Positions 47,741-59,353 of a DNA stretch of 64,000 nucleotides are shown here, in pieces. Both the position numbers and the translations under genes were made by a program. The notes under the pieces are model-generated. The model saw nothing but the letters and a program-made list of their open reading frames with translations, had not been told where the DNA came from and searched no databases. The stretch comes from Zygnema cylindricum (taxonomy: Eukaryota; Streptophyta; Zygnematophyceae; Zygnematales; Zygnemataceae). Numbering within the stretch: the first letter of the stretch is position 1; each line of letters starts with the position of its first letter. The DNA lies in assembly GCA_037447655.1 (NCBI GenBank), contig JBBHKE010001581.1:1-64000 (forward strand), written 5' to 3'.

Positions 47741-50700
47741 AATGGCAGCGCCAATAGAGGGCCCAAAGGACCCTAGATGGATAATGGATACAGGAGCATC
47801 AGCCCATATGTGCTGGAACAAGGTTATCTTCAAAATTCTGAAATCGACGCCAAAGAAAAATATATTTTTATACTTGTGGAATGAGTGTTCAACCTTGTGC
47901 TGTGGGTGATATATCTTTGCTAGTTGATATAGAGGGGAAACAATTGAAAGGACCCTTCACAATGTCTTATTTGTGCCTGACTTTAAGAAAAATATGTTTT
48001 CAACTTCCTTGGTAGAGAGTAAAGGTTTTGAGGTCAATTTGAAAAATGGTTGGCAGGTTGTGAGCAAAAATGGCAAGGTTGTTGTTACATGTACTAGAGA
48101 TAGTAGCAAAATGTACCGCATGGATATGGCTAATACCAAGGAAAATGATTTTCTGTTGTTTTACATTTAGATGAGTTGTGGCATTAAAGATTAGGCCACA
48201 TAAATTATGATAGTTTGAGAAAAATGGTACTTGCTGGCAAAGTAGATGGTGTCTAAATCACAGATCAACCAGTTAAAACGTGTGATGGTTGCGCTTTAGG
48301 CAAAATTCACAGACTGCCATTTCCTAAAGAGTGAGCATCGGTCAACAAAACTTTTACAACATATTCATTCGGATGTTTTTGGCCTTGAAAAGTACCATCT
48401 ACCGGGGGGATGAAATATATGGTCACCTTCACAGATGATTTTTCCAGGTTTACAAAAGTATACTTAATGAAATAAAAGAGCGAAGCGTTTGGTCACTTCA
48501 AACACTACAAAGCTTGGGTGGAAAAACTCCATAATTTACCAATTTTGGAGTTCAGATCGGACAATGGTGGCGAATATACGTCAAAGGAATTTGAAATTTT
48601 TTAACTTGATAAAGGTATAAGTCATTTTAAAGCTGATCCGTATTAACTGGAACAAAATGGGGTCTCGGAAAGGTTAAATAGGACTCTCATGGAGAGCTCC
48701 AAGTCGATGGTTGTAGATTAGAATGTGGATCCAAAATTCTGGGTTGAGGCTCTAAATTGTGCATTTTATATTAAAATAAGGATAGGATCAAAATCGGTAG
48801 AGACTACTACTTACGAGATTTGGATAGGTAGGAAGTCGGATGTGAGTCATTTCAAGGTCTTTGGCAGTAAATACTTTATCTTAGATACATCTAATGATAG
48901 ATGGAAAATGGAACCAAAAGGATTGTCGGGTATTTTATTGAGATATGATGATCACTCAAAAGGTTATCGAGTCTTTGTGATTAAAAGGCAAAAGATAGTT
49001 GTAGCAAGGAACATAGTTGTAAAAGAAAAATAGGACTCGATAGATCTATTTCATATGACAGAGCAACAAAAGCAGCAAAAAATACAAGAATATGTCATTT
49101 TAGATTGCGTTCATGAAATTGTACTGCAGATACAAAATTCTCATATAGTACCCCATGAGTTTGAAAATCTACGAGTTCTTCAACAAGTTCAGTTCTAAGA
49201 GGACCTACATCGGACAATTCAAACAAATCGCATCCAGCGCAATCAGCGCAATGCGCGGATCCGACAATCTCAGCTTCAGAATTTCCGGGTGGAAGAAGAT
49301 CCAACAGTCGCCTGCAAACAAGCTCTCACTTTGCCTACTCAGCAGCCTCAGGGAAGCCTCTGACCATCCGAGAGGCCTTCTCATCTCAAGAGCGGAATCA
49401 TTGGATCGAGGCAGCAAACGACGAAATGAAGTCGATCATGGAGGCTCAGACATGGGAGCTTGTGGACCTACCTCCAGACAAAAAAGTGATCGGCAACAAA
49501 TGGGTGTTCAAGGTGAAGTTACATCGCGATAACACCATTAAACGATCTAAGGCCATACTTGTTGCAAAGGTATATAATCAAATGGAAAGAATTGATTTTG
49601 AAGAAACATTTTCTCCGGTTGTAAGATTTCCGACAGTTAGGATTTTGCTTTCTCTAGCTACTATAGAAGATATGGAAATAGATCAAATGGATGTAAAGAA
49701 AACTTTTCTGCATGGAGAACTAGAGGAGACAATTTACATGCAGCAGCGTGAAATGTATAGAGAGCCAAGAAAAGAGCACTTAGTATGCAAATTGTTAAAA
49801 TCTTTGTACGGTCTAAAACAGGCCCCTAGACAATGGAATCTTAAACTTGATGAATTCTTAACTGGCCTAAGATTTCAAAGGATAAGTTATGATCACTCTC
49901 TCTATGTTCTAAAGGGTGAGGTTGTGATAGTGTATATAGGAGTGTATATAGATGATTTAATGCTAATTAGCAAATTAATGGCTAAAATTAACAAAATTAA
50001 AACTGCTTTAAATTCACAATTCGAAACGAAAGACCTTGATGAGGCAAAATATATTTTGGGTATATAGGTAGAGAGGGACAAAAATAAGAGATTAATAAAA
50101 TTGACTCAAAAAGAGGCTATTGGAAACATGTTAGATGAGTACGGAATACGAAGGCAAAAAGATGTTTAACTCCAATGGAGTTTCGGCAGAAGTTAGAGGG
50201 AGAAGAAAAAAAACCAGGTGTTTTTACTAGTGAGGTGAGTATTCAGGGTCAGAGGAGGATAATACTATGACACTAATACCTTACAGACAGATAGTGGGAA
50301 GCTCGATATATTTTATGAACTGTACACGTCCGGATATTGTTGTAGCAGGTGGGGTACTGAGCAGAAGTCTAGAGAATCCGAGAAAGTCTGACCGTGATGC
50401 AGCAAGGAGAGTCTTAAAATATTTGGTAGGAATCAAAGACCTCAAACTCACAATAGGCGAAGGAGAAGTGAAGTTGCAAACATGGAGTGATGCAAGCTAT
50501 GGCGACATGCCAAGCCAAAAATCCACCACAGGATTCGTTCTACAAATTGGGAACGAGACTTGCTGCTGGAGCAACAAACTTCAAAAGGTCACGGCACAAT
50601 CAACAATGGAGTATGAATATATGGCAGGGAGTTTGGCTCTCAAGGAAATCTTATGGGTAAAATCCATGCTGCAAGAATTGGGATACATGCAGGTTGGTCC

Positions 50701-50935
50701 ACAGGTGATCTGGTGTGATAACCAGGCTGCCATTGCCATTGCTTCTAACCTGAGTCATCACTTCAAGAATAAGGACATGGATGTGAGATTACACTTTGTA
50801 AGAGAAAAAGTGTTCTCTAGGGTGATAAAATTAGACTATTTGCTAGATGCAAAAATGATTACTGATATGCTTACTTATGCCCTTCCTTCTCCTAAGCTGA
50901 AGTATTGTAGGGATGTAGTGGGATTGAGTGAATAG
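47741..50935 (+). pseudogene. C2 pol polyprotein (protease to RNase H, broken)
   Basis: It starts at the protease motif DTGASAHMC (about 47788). The integrase zinc domain and core are at 47973-48620 (RSDNGGEYTS at about 48557) and the C-terminal part at 48725-49033. RT is open over 49426-50067 with MDVKKTFLHG, LKQAPRQWN and YIDD (about 49948). RNase H is open over 50267-50935 (TWSDASYGDMPS, WCDNQAAIAIAS) and ends YCRDVVGLSE. These are the longest undamaged pol stretches in the window. Gag and the 5' LTR are missing left of 47741. Confidence 0.88.
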
Positions 50936-51139
50936 CTGAGTTGCTACACAGCGATACTGCTATGCTATGCTAGTCCCAAAATCAGGGTGTAGTGGGGCTA
51001 GGTGACAAGGTGATTTGCTGCGTTGTTATGCAGCCATGCTGCGCTGCTATGCTGCCACGTTGCGCTAGTATGACATCGCAGCTGCGCGGCTCTGACATCG
51101 CAACTCCGTTGATATACTGAGTCCAAAGCTTTGGGGGAG

Positions 51140-52001
51140 TGTTGATTTTGTAAAGCTTTAAGTCTCAATAAATCAGTGTTACGGGAGAAAGATTGAATAT
51201 ATAGCGTAAAAGGACAAGCGTCGCCATTTAAGGAGAGAACAGGTATTTTGGAATGGCACCAACACTCACATACGCGTGTCACATTTCGCACGGAACAAAG
51301 CATTTGCGGCGCAGATTGGATAAAGCAACTGCGACGTAGATTGAACAAATTAGTTGCGACGCAAGTAGGACAAAGCAGCTGCGGTTATTTTGGATATAAC
51401 TTGTACAGGACGGCGCAGCTGCGACAAAGTAGCGGCGTTGATGAATCGATTCAACGAACGAGATTCATTAGAAGAACAGAAGTAACTAGCTGGCGGGAAG
51501 TATTTGTACAATCACTTAGTATAAATTCTCAGTACTATTGATTGTATAATGGTAGATTAGTTTTAGCGTGATTAGGAGTACTTATATCTCAGTGGTAGTT
51601 TTGTGTTTTTGATGAATCTCTTAAGAACACCTGTATCGGCGGTATAACATTATGTAGTAGGAGAACTAAGAGTAGATTCTCACTACGAGTATAAGACTTA
51701 GGACTTAGAACGTTTTATGTATCCAGACTTCCAGACAGTGAAATCTGCAGACTGTTTTTTGGAAAATTTTGAGTTAGAGATCTTGGTGTATGCTAAATCA
51801 ATTGTGCTGAAACTTTGGGAGTTGTCATTCTTCTTGGTATTCTATACTGTGTTTGAAGGAGTTTGAGCCTTTTTATCAGATTTGGTAAGCAGTAGAAAAC
51901 AACTATTTGATAGGATTGTTGATAAGCTTCTGTGATTTAATCATGTGTACTTCTACTACTACTGCTGCTCCTCCACATGCACTGGTGGTTGTAGAACAAC
52001 A
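51140..52001 (+). repeat. C2 3' LTR
   Basis: It follows TTTGGGGGAG and runs TGTTGATTTTGTAAAGC to GTAGAACAACA. The 25-bp array is at 51294-51395. The stretch between RNase H and the LTR (50936-51139) is rich in GCTATGCTGCC-type repeats. The right flank, CCTTTTGGTTGTCGCATGAA, is the same as that of C1. Confidence 0.9.
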
Positions 52002-52154
52002 CCTTTTGGTTGTCGCATGAAGATATCTTCTTCCAATTCTACGTGCAAGAAAGTTTTTTTGATGTCCATCTGATCCACTTCTATGCGTCTTCCACGCTGT
52101 AAGTAGCATTCAATTATTGAAATTTTCGTAAAATTCGTAGCTTTCGTGTGCGGA
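52002..52154 (-). pseudogene. Second copy of the E7 RT flank
   Basis: This stretch matches 46619-46757 with few changes, including the non-RT tail after TGCTGTAAGTAGC. It shows that C2 and its flank were duplicated together with C1. It breaks off at 52154 against E9. Confidence 0.82.
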
Positions 52155-55100
52155 TGCTCCCCTCAGACACATTTTTCAAATCCATAAGAGTAGTACATCC
52201 GTTTGCTTTTTCCATCTGAATTTTTTGTAGCATATTACCGATTGCTTCTTTTTGAGTGAGTCTTATAATTCTATTCCCTCTATCTCTCTCCATCTGAATT
52301 CCCAAAATGTACATTGCTTCGCCGAGATCTTTCATATTAAAACGACTTCTAAGATCCCTTTTTAGTTTGTTAATTTTATCTAAGGACTTGCTTAAGACGA
52401 ACAAATCATCCACATAAATAGCAATAAATATCACTCCATTCTCATCCTCAAATAAATATGTAGAGTGATCTGAACTAATTCTGATATACCCCAAACCGGT
52501 CAAAAATTCGTCTAGATTTATATTCCACTGTCGCGGGGCTTGCTTAAGCCCATAGAGTGATTTTATCAGTTTGCAAACTTTATTTTCTTCCCCACTTTCC
52601 ACGAATCCTTCCGGTTGCCTCATGTAAATTTTTTCTTCCAACTCTCTGTGCAAAAAGGTCGTTTTAATATCCATCTGGCGGATTTCCATATCCTCCGCTG
52701 CAGCTATACTTAAAAGGATTCTAACAGAAGGAAATTTGATTACAGGTGCAAAGGTTTCTTCGTAGTCTATCCCCTCTTTCTAAGTATAACCTTTTGCAAC
52801 TAACCTAGCTTTGTACCTCTCAATGGTATTATCTAGGTTTAATTTAAGTTTAAAAACCCACTTACATCCGATCGGTTTTCGGTCCGGTGGACAATCTACC
52901 AACTCCCATGTATTGGCTTCAATGACAGAGGCCATTTCTTCATTTATAGCTGTGATCCACCGGCTACTTTCTGGGGTGTTTATGGCCTCTAAGTATGTTT
53001 GAGGTTCATTCGGGTGAGATATCTTTGTGAGTTAGTTATTTACTTGTCTTTCTTGAAGTTGTTTACTACTTCTTCTTCCCCCTTCAAAATCGGAAGCCGG
53101 TATGGAAGGCATCCTTGGGTTTCGTTTAGGAAGATTTTCAGCTCCCCTATCTTCCAATTCCGGCGTCTCATCAAAATCCTCATGGGTTTCCACTTCGTAT
53201 TGTGGCGTTGCCTCGGATGTTGTCCTTTCCTCCTCCTTTGGTAGATCTGCAGACTTTTCTTTTTCTCCCTTTTCCTTCTCTTGATTTTCAAAGTCAAAGT
53301 CAGAAAACTGATCCGTTTCAAATCTGGTTTTGACTTCCTTATTATATTTGAATGGATCAATGGATTTCACTTCATTCATCACCACTATGTGTTTTACCAA
53401 AATTATATCTCTCTTTTTCAAGTCATACACCTGGTATCCTTTTGTGCTCTCATCATATCCTACAAGATATCCTAGTTTCCCTCTTCCCTCTAACTTCCAT
53501 TTAGTCTTATCGGAATCCAAACAGTAAACTTGACTTCCAAACACTCTCAAACTAGACAAATTAGGCTTTCTTCATGTCCACCTATCATACGAAGTTTCGA
53601 CCTTATTTGCTGAAGTTAGGACTCTATTTTTGATGAAATTAACATAGTTCATAGACTCAGCCCAAAACTGCAGCCCTATCCTCTTATCACTTAACATACT
53701 TCTGGACATATCTCCTAAAGTTCTATTCACTTTTTCTGGTACTCCATTTTGTTCCGGATTATAGGGAACAGTTTTCTCATGATGAATTTTTTCTTCTTTA
53801 AGATATTCTTCAAATTTCCTTGAGGTGCATTCTTTCCCATTATCACTTTTTATCTCTTTTATTGAGGTTTCATGTAGCTTTACACTCCATACTTTATACT
53901 CTTTAAAACATCTTAATACCTCTTATCTTAATATCTTATGTCTGAGAAAGTATACCTTCGTGTATCTAGACCAATCATCTGTGATGGTTAACATCCATCT
54001 CTTCCCCCCATGTGAAGCATACCTAGCAAGTCCCCAAACATCAATGTGAACTAGATCTAATACTTTCTCTCTCCTAAATGTGGTTGCCTTTGGAAATGGA
54101 AGTATATGAATCTTCCCTTGGGCACATGCACTGCAATCATCAAAAGTCTCATCATCCTGAAAAGTAATACCCTCCACCGTTCCCTTTTTCTTCATTTTCT
54201 TTAATCTATCTAGCTGCACATGCCCCAACCTTTTTATGCCAAAGCATCATCTCAATTGCACACGAGTACAGAACACTCATTTTATTGCAAAGAACAATTC
54301 TGATCATTCCTTAACTGCCCTTCTCATCTATGAAATAAACCTCATTATCAAAGCTTGTTGTGAAGATTCCTTTCCTAGTTCCTGTTTCAAACTTCTTTTC
54401 ATGTAGGACAGCTGTTGAGACTAGGTTCTTTCTAAGCTGTGGAATGTAAAGAACGTTTGAGAGTGTTACAATTGAGGACTTTCTATCAACTAGAACCTTC
54501 AAGTCAACAGTTCCAACAAGACTTGTGGATTCTACTCTACCATCTCCGTACTCTATCTCAAATATTGGGATCTTTCTCTGTTTAGTGAACCACCGCTTTT
54601 CTTTGCACATAGGCATTGAAGCCCCTAAGTCTATGATCCACCCATCCTCGGGTGGATCCCTTTTACCTCCGAAAGCACACTTTTGTCTTCGTGGAATTTC
54701 GACATATTATGCAGTGTTTTTCGGATTAAGAAGAAGCTCCTCAAGCTCCTCTTCTGGTTCAGTTTTTTCTTCCACTTCCTCATCATGAACTTGATTCAGG
54801 AAAGCCTTTTTCTCTCCTCCATCCCTTGAGGTTCTTTGACTATCTTTCAGTCGAAGATCTGCAAGTTTGACATAATCTACCATATAGTGTCCCGCTTTCT
54901 TGCAGAAGTGACATAACCCTCCTCCAGAAGTTTCTCTCCCCTGTCTATCAAATCTGCCACCTCCTTGTCCTCTTCCACCAAAGTTTCGATAGGGATCTTT
55001 CCCTTTCTCCTCATCACGCTTCCGCCAATCAGCTCCTGCAGACAATGCTTGAACACTTGGACTCCCTCTCTTAAGCTCTATGGTGCTTTCGTTCACTAAA

Positions 55101-55304
55101 ATCATTCCCACTATGTCATCCCAATTCCAATTGCTATTTCCTATATCCTGCAACTGGTAAATGATGTTCTCATACTCTTCAAATAGTTTCATCATTAATG
55201 TTTTCACTCTTTGTCTCTCAGACCATGAGTTACCTGCACTCTCTAACTCTCCAAATAATGCTCCTAAATCATTGCAATATTTGCCCCTTCCCCTTTCTCA
55301 CTGA
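52155..55304 (-). pseudogene. E9 polyprotein, gag to RT (broken)
   Basis: Read leftward, the gag segment is at 55207-54707 with an intact CHFCKKAGHYMVDY-like knuckle whose last Cys has become Tyr. The protease region is near 54650-54616 and the pre-integrase domain at 54616-54311. The integrase zinc domain and core start are at 54228-53923 (CSACAQGKIH), and the core continues to 53600. The C-terminal region and an acidic linker are open at 53559-53032. RT is open at 52689-52155 with MDIKTTFLH, LKQAPRQWN and YVDDLFVL (about 52410) all intact. RNase H and the 3' LTR are lost at 52154. Gag N-terminus and primer site are also missing at 55305. Confidence 0.88.
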
Positions 55305-56098
55305 ATAAGTGCCACCCAGGGACACAAATATTTTGACCACCCTCACCTCTGTGAGGACAAGACTCCATTGAGTCAAACGCAAAAAGAATCACTGAATTTG
55401 CTCCCCTGGGTAGTAAGTTATGGATGGTGAAAGATGACCTTAATAGTTACAAGCTAACTTAGAGAGAGGTACCTAAATATCACTAAGTCTTGGTCTGCCT
55501 ACTCACGACTACCTACTAATAAACCCTAGTCCAATAGGAACACTATATAGTACAAGAAGGTACAATATACGATTGTACTTATTGTACTGCCATTGTACAA
55601 CATGGTCTACAAGGTGACAAATGTCAAATCGGGAGCCATGGTTCCTCCTCCCATCTTCTCCGGTATCAAATAATGTGGCGCCACGTGGCACCGCGGGATG
55701 CTATCTCCAAATGCCGCCAAAATCTCACTTCGCATGGCGGCTACAATGCCGGCCGTCCGATCAAAACATATTTTACACGGTTCAGATTCGCGTACATGCA
55801 TGAATTGCTCATTTTCGTTAGTCTGCTGTTAATTAGTTGTCGCGTTAATGTTTATATATCATTGAAACCCGTCACGTGTATTGTTTCTATAACGCCCTAA
55901 TGGTTAAGGCTTACGTCTACATATTGGTTCACAGACCCAGGTTCATTTGGACTTAGGCAACATTTTATTAGAATATCCATTACTTCAAAATCTGCCACTT
56001 TCTAAATATGGCGGCAGCCATGGCGTGACTTTGGTCCTCACTCTCTTTAAAGTAAAACTAAAATATAGAAGTGAACTATTAATTACCTCTTTTCAACA
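55305..56098 (-). repeat. E9 5' LTR
   Basis: On the minus strand it starts TGTTGAAAAGAGG at 56098 and joins gag at 55305 without primer site, so its end is deleted. It contains GCCACGTGGC (55681-55688; CACGTG 55682-55687). On the plus strand a weak tRNA-like stretch (55891-55960) has TAATGGTTAAGGC and CCCAGGTTCATTTGG. The usual U3 hairpin loop is not recognisable. Confidence 0.72.
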
Positions 56099-56680
56099 GG
56101 TACGATGCACGTCTACGCATATGTTCTACCGCAAAGTTAACGTATGTTGAAATTCGTTAAATCTTTGTACATGTCGACAAAACACATCGTTTGGCGTCGC
56201 CTCTATGTTGAACTCCTATCTATCCTATATGTACATTGTTGGAATATATGCATAAGCGACGGGTTCGTCTTGTCGTGTTCACCTCCGTTTTTCTTTTTAT
56301 AAATGTACACCGTTGGAAATATTCTTAAACGACTGGTTTGTCTCGTCGCGTTCACCTGGGTTTTTTTATTTAATATCAAAATCGTTAAAAATATGCATAA
56401 GCGACGGATTTCTCAAGTTTCGTTCACATAGTCTTTTTTTCTTCTATTTACATCATTGGAATATATGCATAAGCGACAAATTTGTCATGTCACTTTCCAC
56501 ACGTTTTGTACCTAAATTTCAAACGTAAACATGTGTACAAATGTTTGGGTTGAACCTGTAGGTTGCAGACAGTCCTCATTTTTAGGTCAATTTGACATAT
56601 CCCACTGCCTCTTCTAGTGCGCTTTCGTTTCCCCCCATTACAACCTAACCCTAACTAACCACAAGAGGATAGAAGACAAA
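56099..56680. other. Upstream region of the glutamate-rich gene
   Basis: This 580-bp stretch has no coding sequence. It holds a four-unit tandem repeat (56231-56521) and then a CT- and AT-rich stretch with CCTAACCCTAACTAACC near 56644. It is the likely promoter and leader of the gene starting at 56760. Confidence 0.5.
56231..56521 (+). repeat. Four tandem units of about 72 bp
   Basis: Units begin near 56231, 56305, 56375 and 56448. Each has a GTACA..GTTGGAATATATGC-like start, GCATAAGCGACGGGTT or a variant, and GTCTCGTCGCGTTCACC or a variant. The units have diverged by roughly a third. The GCGAC..GTCGC halves form a dyad. Confidence 0.75.
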
Positions 56681-56688
56681 CGGAAGAG

Positions 56689-56763
56689 ATGCCAAGAGAG
56701 GAGGGAGAAAGGGCTAATTTACCGAGGTTAGAGGCATTGCCAGAAGAGGTAGAGGGTCGATGA
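56689..56763 (+). CDS. Short upstream ORF, 24 codons
   Basis: ATG at 56689 opens a 24-codon frame (MPREEGERANLPRLEALPEE...) whose TGA at 56761-56763 overlaps the main ATG at 56760 in the form ATGA. Its acidic composition resembles the main protein. It is therefore either a regulatory upstream ORF or the original N-terminus separated by a frameshift. Confidence 0.35.
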   Translation: MPREEGERANLPRLEALPEEVEGR

Positions 56764-57959
56764 CGGAGGAGTTGGCAAGGGAAAGGGCGGCATCAGAAGT
56801 CCTACAGATTCAATTGGAACCACCGTCACCGTCAGATGCGCGACAACAAAGGGAGGCCTGCGTGGAGGTAGGGAGAGAAAAAAAGTCTTCGGTAGATGTA
56901 CAAAGGGAAGGGAAAGAGGAGGATGAGGTAGGGAGGGAAAAGGAGTCTTCGGCAGAGGTGGTAAGAAAAAGGGAGGAGGCAGATGAGGTAAGGAGGGAAG
57001 GGGAGGAATCGGTTGAGGAACCCAAGGAACAACCATTATCGGCGGAAGAAATTGATGGAGAAAACACGGCGGTTGAGGTGAGTAGGGAGAAAGATGTAGA
57101 AATTGAGGGTGAAAAGAAAAAAAGGGCATGCAATGAGGTGGAGGAGGAGGAGGATACATTGGGAAAAGAAGTAAGGGGGAAAAATGAAATGGTTGAGGAT
57201 GGAGGGGAGGATGAGGAGCTATTGAGAGAAGAAAGAGGGGGGGATGAGGTGGTATCGAGAGTGGAAGGAGGGGAGGAAGAGAAAATGGATGAGGAAGGCG
57301 AGGAGAGGGAATCACCGGGTAGGGTAGAGAGGAGAAGGGAAATAGCGAATGGGAAGGCTAAAGTTGAGGAGACTAGCGACAAGGATTACGAGCGGTCCGC
57401 ATCCCACACACACAAAAGCATTGTGAATGGTGATGAACCAAGCAAGGAGGAGCATGTCCCGGAGGAGATTCTACCCTCCAACATTCCAGTCACCAAATTC
57501 GAGGGTGACCCGCCAACCGAAGATGACCAAAGTGAGGAGAGTGAGGAAAGAAAAAAAGAGGATGAGTATGAAAGTGATGAGGAGGTACTTTTTAGTCCCC
57601 TTTCACCAAATTCGGAGCAAACACTTGTAATTGCTCCTCAATATCCTGAACCGCATTATCAGGTTGAGGAAGCGGATTGGTTATTTCCACCTCCGATGAG
57701 TGAGGAGGCCATGGACGGTTTTTGGCCAAGGCCGGAGCATTTCATTCTTGTCGCAAAATGGCCCGAGCATTGGAGGTACGGAGAACCCCGCCTCCTCCAC
57801 CTGAGGAGGAATCCCGTACCGGAAGTGCTCAACATCCCTCCCGATGTCCTCGCACACCCCACATGGCTCTTCATCGCCCACGAGAGCCGAGGCTCAACCT
57901 TTGCCCACATCCTACAATTCAACCTCCGCAACCCACGAATTGCATGGATTAGGCGTTGA
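56760..57959 (+). CDS. Glutamate-rich hypothetical protein (399 codons)
   Basis: I do not recognise the family. Residues 1 to about 290 are highly charged and Glu-rich with repeated EVGREKESS/EVRREGEES-like units, probably disordered or coiled-coil. Residues about 300-399 are different, with aromatic and proline-rich sequence (EEADWLFPPPMSEEAMDGFW, later HPTWLFIAHESRGSTF) that looks like a folded domain. The frame ends at TGA 57957, but the same frame stays coding-like after it (see next feature). The stop may thus be a nonsense mutation and this a broken gene. Start choice: first ATG of the long frame, overlapping an upstream ORF stop. The mirror frames on the minus strand are shadows. Confidence 0.45.
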   Translation: MTEELARERAASEVLQIQLEPPSPSDARQQREACVEVGREKKSSVDVQREGKEEDEVGREKESSAEVVRKREEADEVRREGEESVEEPKEQPLSAEEIDGENTAVEVSREKDVEIEGEKKKRACNEVEEEEDTLGKEVRGKNEMVEDGGEDEELLREERGGDEVVSRVEGGEEEKMDEEGEERESPGRVERRREIANGKAKVEETSDKDYERSASHTHKSIVNGDEPSKEEHVPEEILPSNIPVTKFEGDPPTEDDQSEESEERKKEDEYESDEEVLFSPLSPNSEQTLVIAPQYPEPHYQVEEADWLFPPPMSEEAMDGFWPRPEHFILVAKWPEHWRYGEPRLLHLRRNPVPEVLNIPPDVLAHPTWLFIAHESRGSTFAHILQFNLRNPRIAWIRR

Positions 57960-58651
57960 CGAGACGTGTATGTCATTGATGCACCCCAATTGCTGAGGCA
58001 CTATCATCCGTGGGACCAGCGGTTATATACCGTTCTTCGTTGTGCACGATCAATTCCCTCGTTACAGGCGCTCGAACAAGCGCGGACGGATGTTTTACAC
58101 CGTTTCTGCAATCTTCCATTGAGAAGTGTTTTTTATGGGAGATTCCAAGAGTGCGTCCTCATATGTTGCCTCCTCCACCAATGGGAGAAGAGGTGTTACC
58201 TCATTCGATTGCCGAACTCACGCTGCAATTAGTGCAAAGGGACGGGCAAATTATGATCCTCCAAGAGACTATAGCCAAACTCATGAAACTCTGAGAACTC
58301 CATTGGCCCTCAAAGTATGCAGATCCAAAAGAAGCTTATCTAGATAGTGCCGACTCCAAATTGATATAAACCCAAGTGACTGACCCCTTGAAAGTCAAAA
58401 CCCCAATATAGATTCACCCCTGTGAAATAACACTTTCTGTGTGGTCAGTTCCACCACAGAATGCAAAGTTAGAATATGAGATTTGGACACATTCACCCAC
58501 TTTGACTTTCCCTTAGAAATACAGCCACCCTGGCAGACAAAAACTCTAACCGACTACACCCCTGTATAGCCTGGACTCCCCTGAGTCCGCAGCAAAAAGA
58601 ATCACTGAAACTGGTCAAGTAAATTGATAGTTATGGCTGGCCAAAGTTTGC

Positions 58652-58659
58652 TATTTATA
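58652..58659 (-). promoter_or_regulatory. TATA box of E10 LTR
   Basis: TATAAATA on the minus strand lies about 835 bp from the LTR start. This places most of the LTR in U3 and about 350 bp in R/U5. The hairpin and tRNA-like segment are therefore in the 3' untranslated part of the element RNA. Confidence 0.6.
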
Positions 58660-59192
58660 CAGGGTGCTCTCTGGGAGAGGCAGCTACCTACCCAAAATTT
58701 ATCTAAGTCCTATTCCCTCTCTTAAACTCTATCTACTGAAGTACGGCACCAATCAAATTACTGTGTCGTACAAAAAAGTACAGGTGCCGGTGTACTTTAT
58801 GTACGGCCATTGTACGACATGGCCAAAATGTCGACATGTGTCATATCCGGATTTGTTCCCGTAATCTCCGGAGTTGCCGCAATCCAATGTAGTGTTACCA
58901 CGTGTCACTCAATGTGGCGGTGATCGCAAACCGCCAAAATCGTAGGCCGCGATCTCGGCATCCTTCGCGGCCGTCCGATCAAATTTGGATTTCAATCGTG
59001 GCCGTCATAAATACCTGCGCGGTATTCTTTCCGGCGTCAAACAAACTGCGCGGTATTTATTTCGTATCCGTACCGTACGTCGTACTTTACACAACTGTTT
59101 CTATGCAGTATGCACATAGTTCTAGTTAAATGAATTAGTCTTATTGTAACTGTTTATATAAATATCATACCCCGTAATATCTAATACAATTT

Positions 59193-59269
59193 AGACTATC
59201 TGGATAAGACTACCGGCTATTGCGGTTATGACAAATGGCAGGTACCAGGATCAAATCCTGGCTCTGTCA
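59193..59269 (+). other. tRNA-like segment in E10 LTR, initiator-like 3' half
   Basis: TGGATAAGACTACCGG (A-box-like) is followed by CAGGTACCAGGATCAAATCC and then TGGCTCTGTCA. The T-arm-like CCAGG-ATCAAAT-CCTGG (59245-59261) is perfect. Over 31 nt (59240-59270) it differs at about 5 positions from the variable-loop, T-arm and acceptor part of plant initiator tRNA-Met as I recall it. It is antisense to the element. The second copy is at 60383-60456. Confidence 0.62.
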
Positions 59270-59353
59270 AAACTACCTTTTAGAGAAAACCCCATATAAA
59301 ACAACTGTCTGTCCAACTGTCTGTCTCCCTCTAGACAGCACAGGCAGCCATGG

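Noticed and set aside
56728-57382. Long minus-strand open frames rich in Pro, Leu and Ser opposite the Glu-rich gene
   Set aside because: They are mirrors of GAG/GAA-rich codons read on the other strand and show no domain-like sequence.
59193-59269. A functional tRNA gene
   Set aside because: A T-arm and box-like motifs are visible but no acceptor stem or clear anticodon arm forms, and the segment repeats in LTRs.
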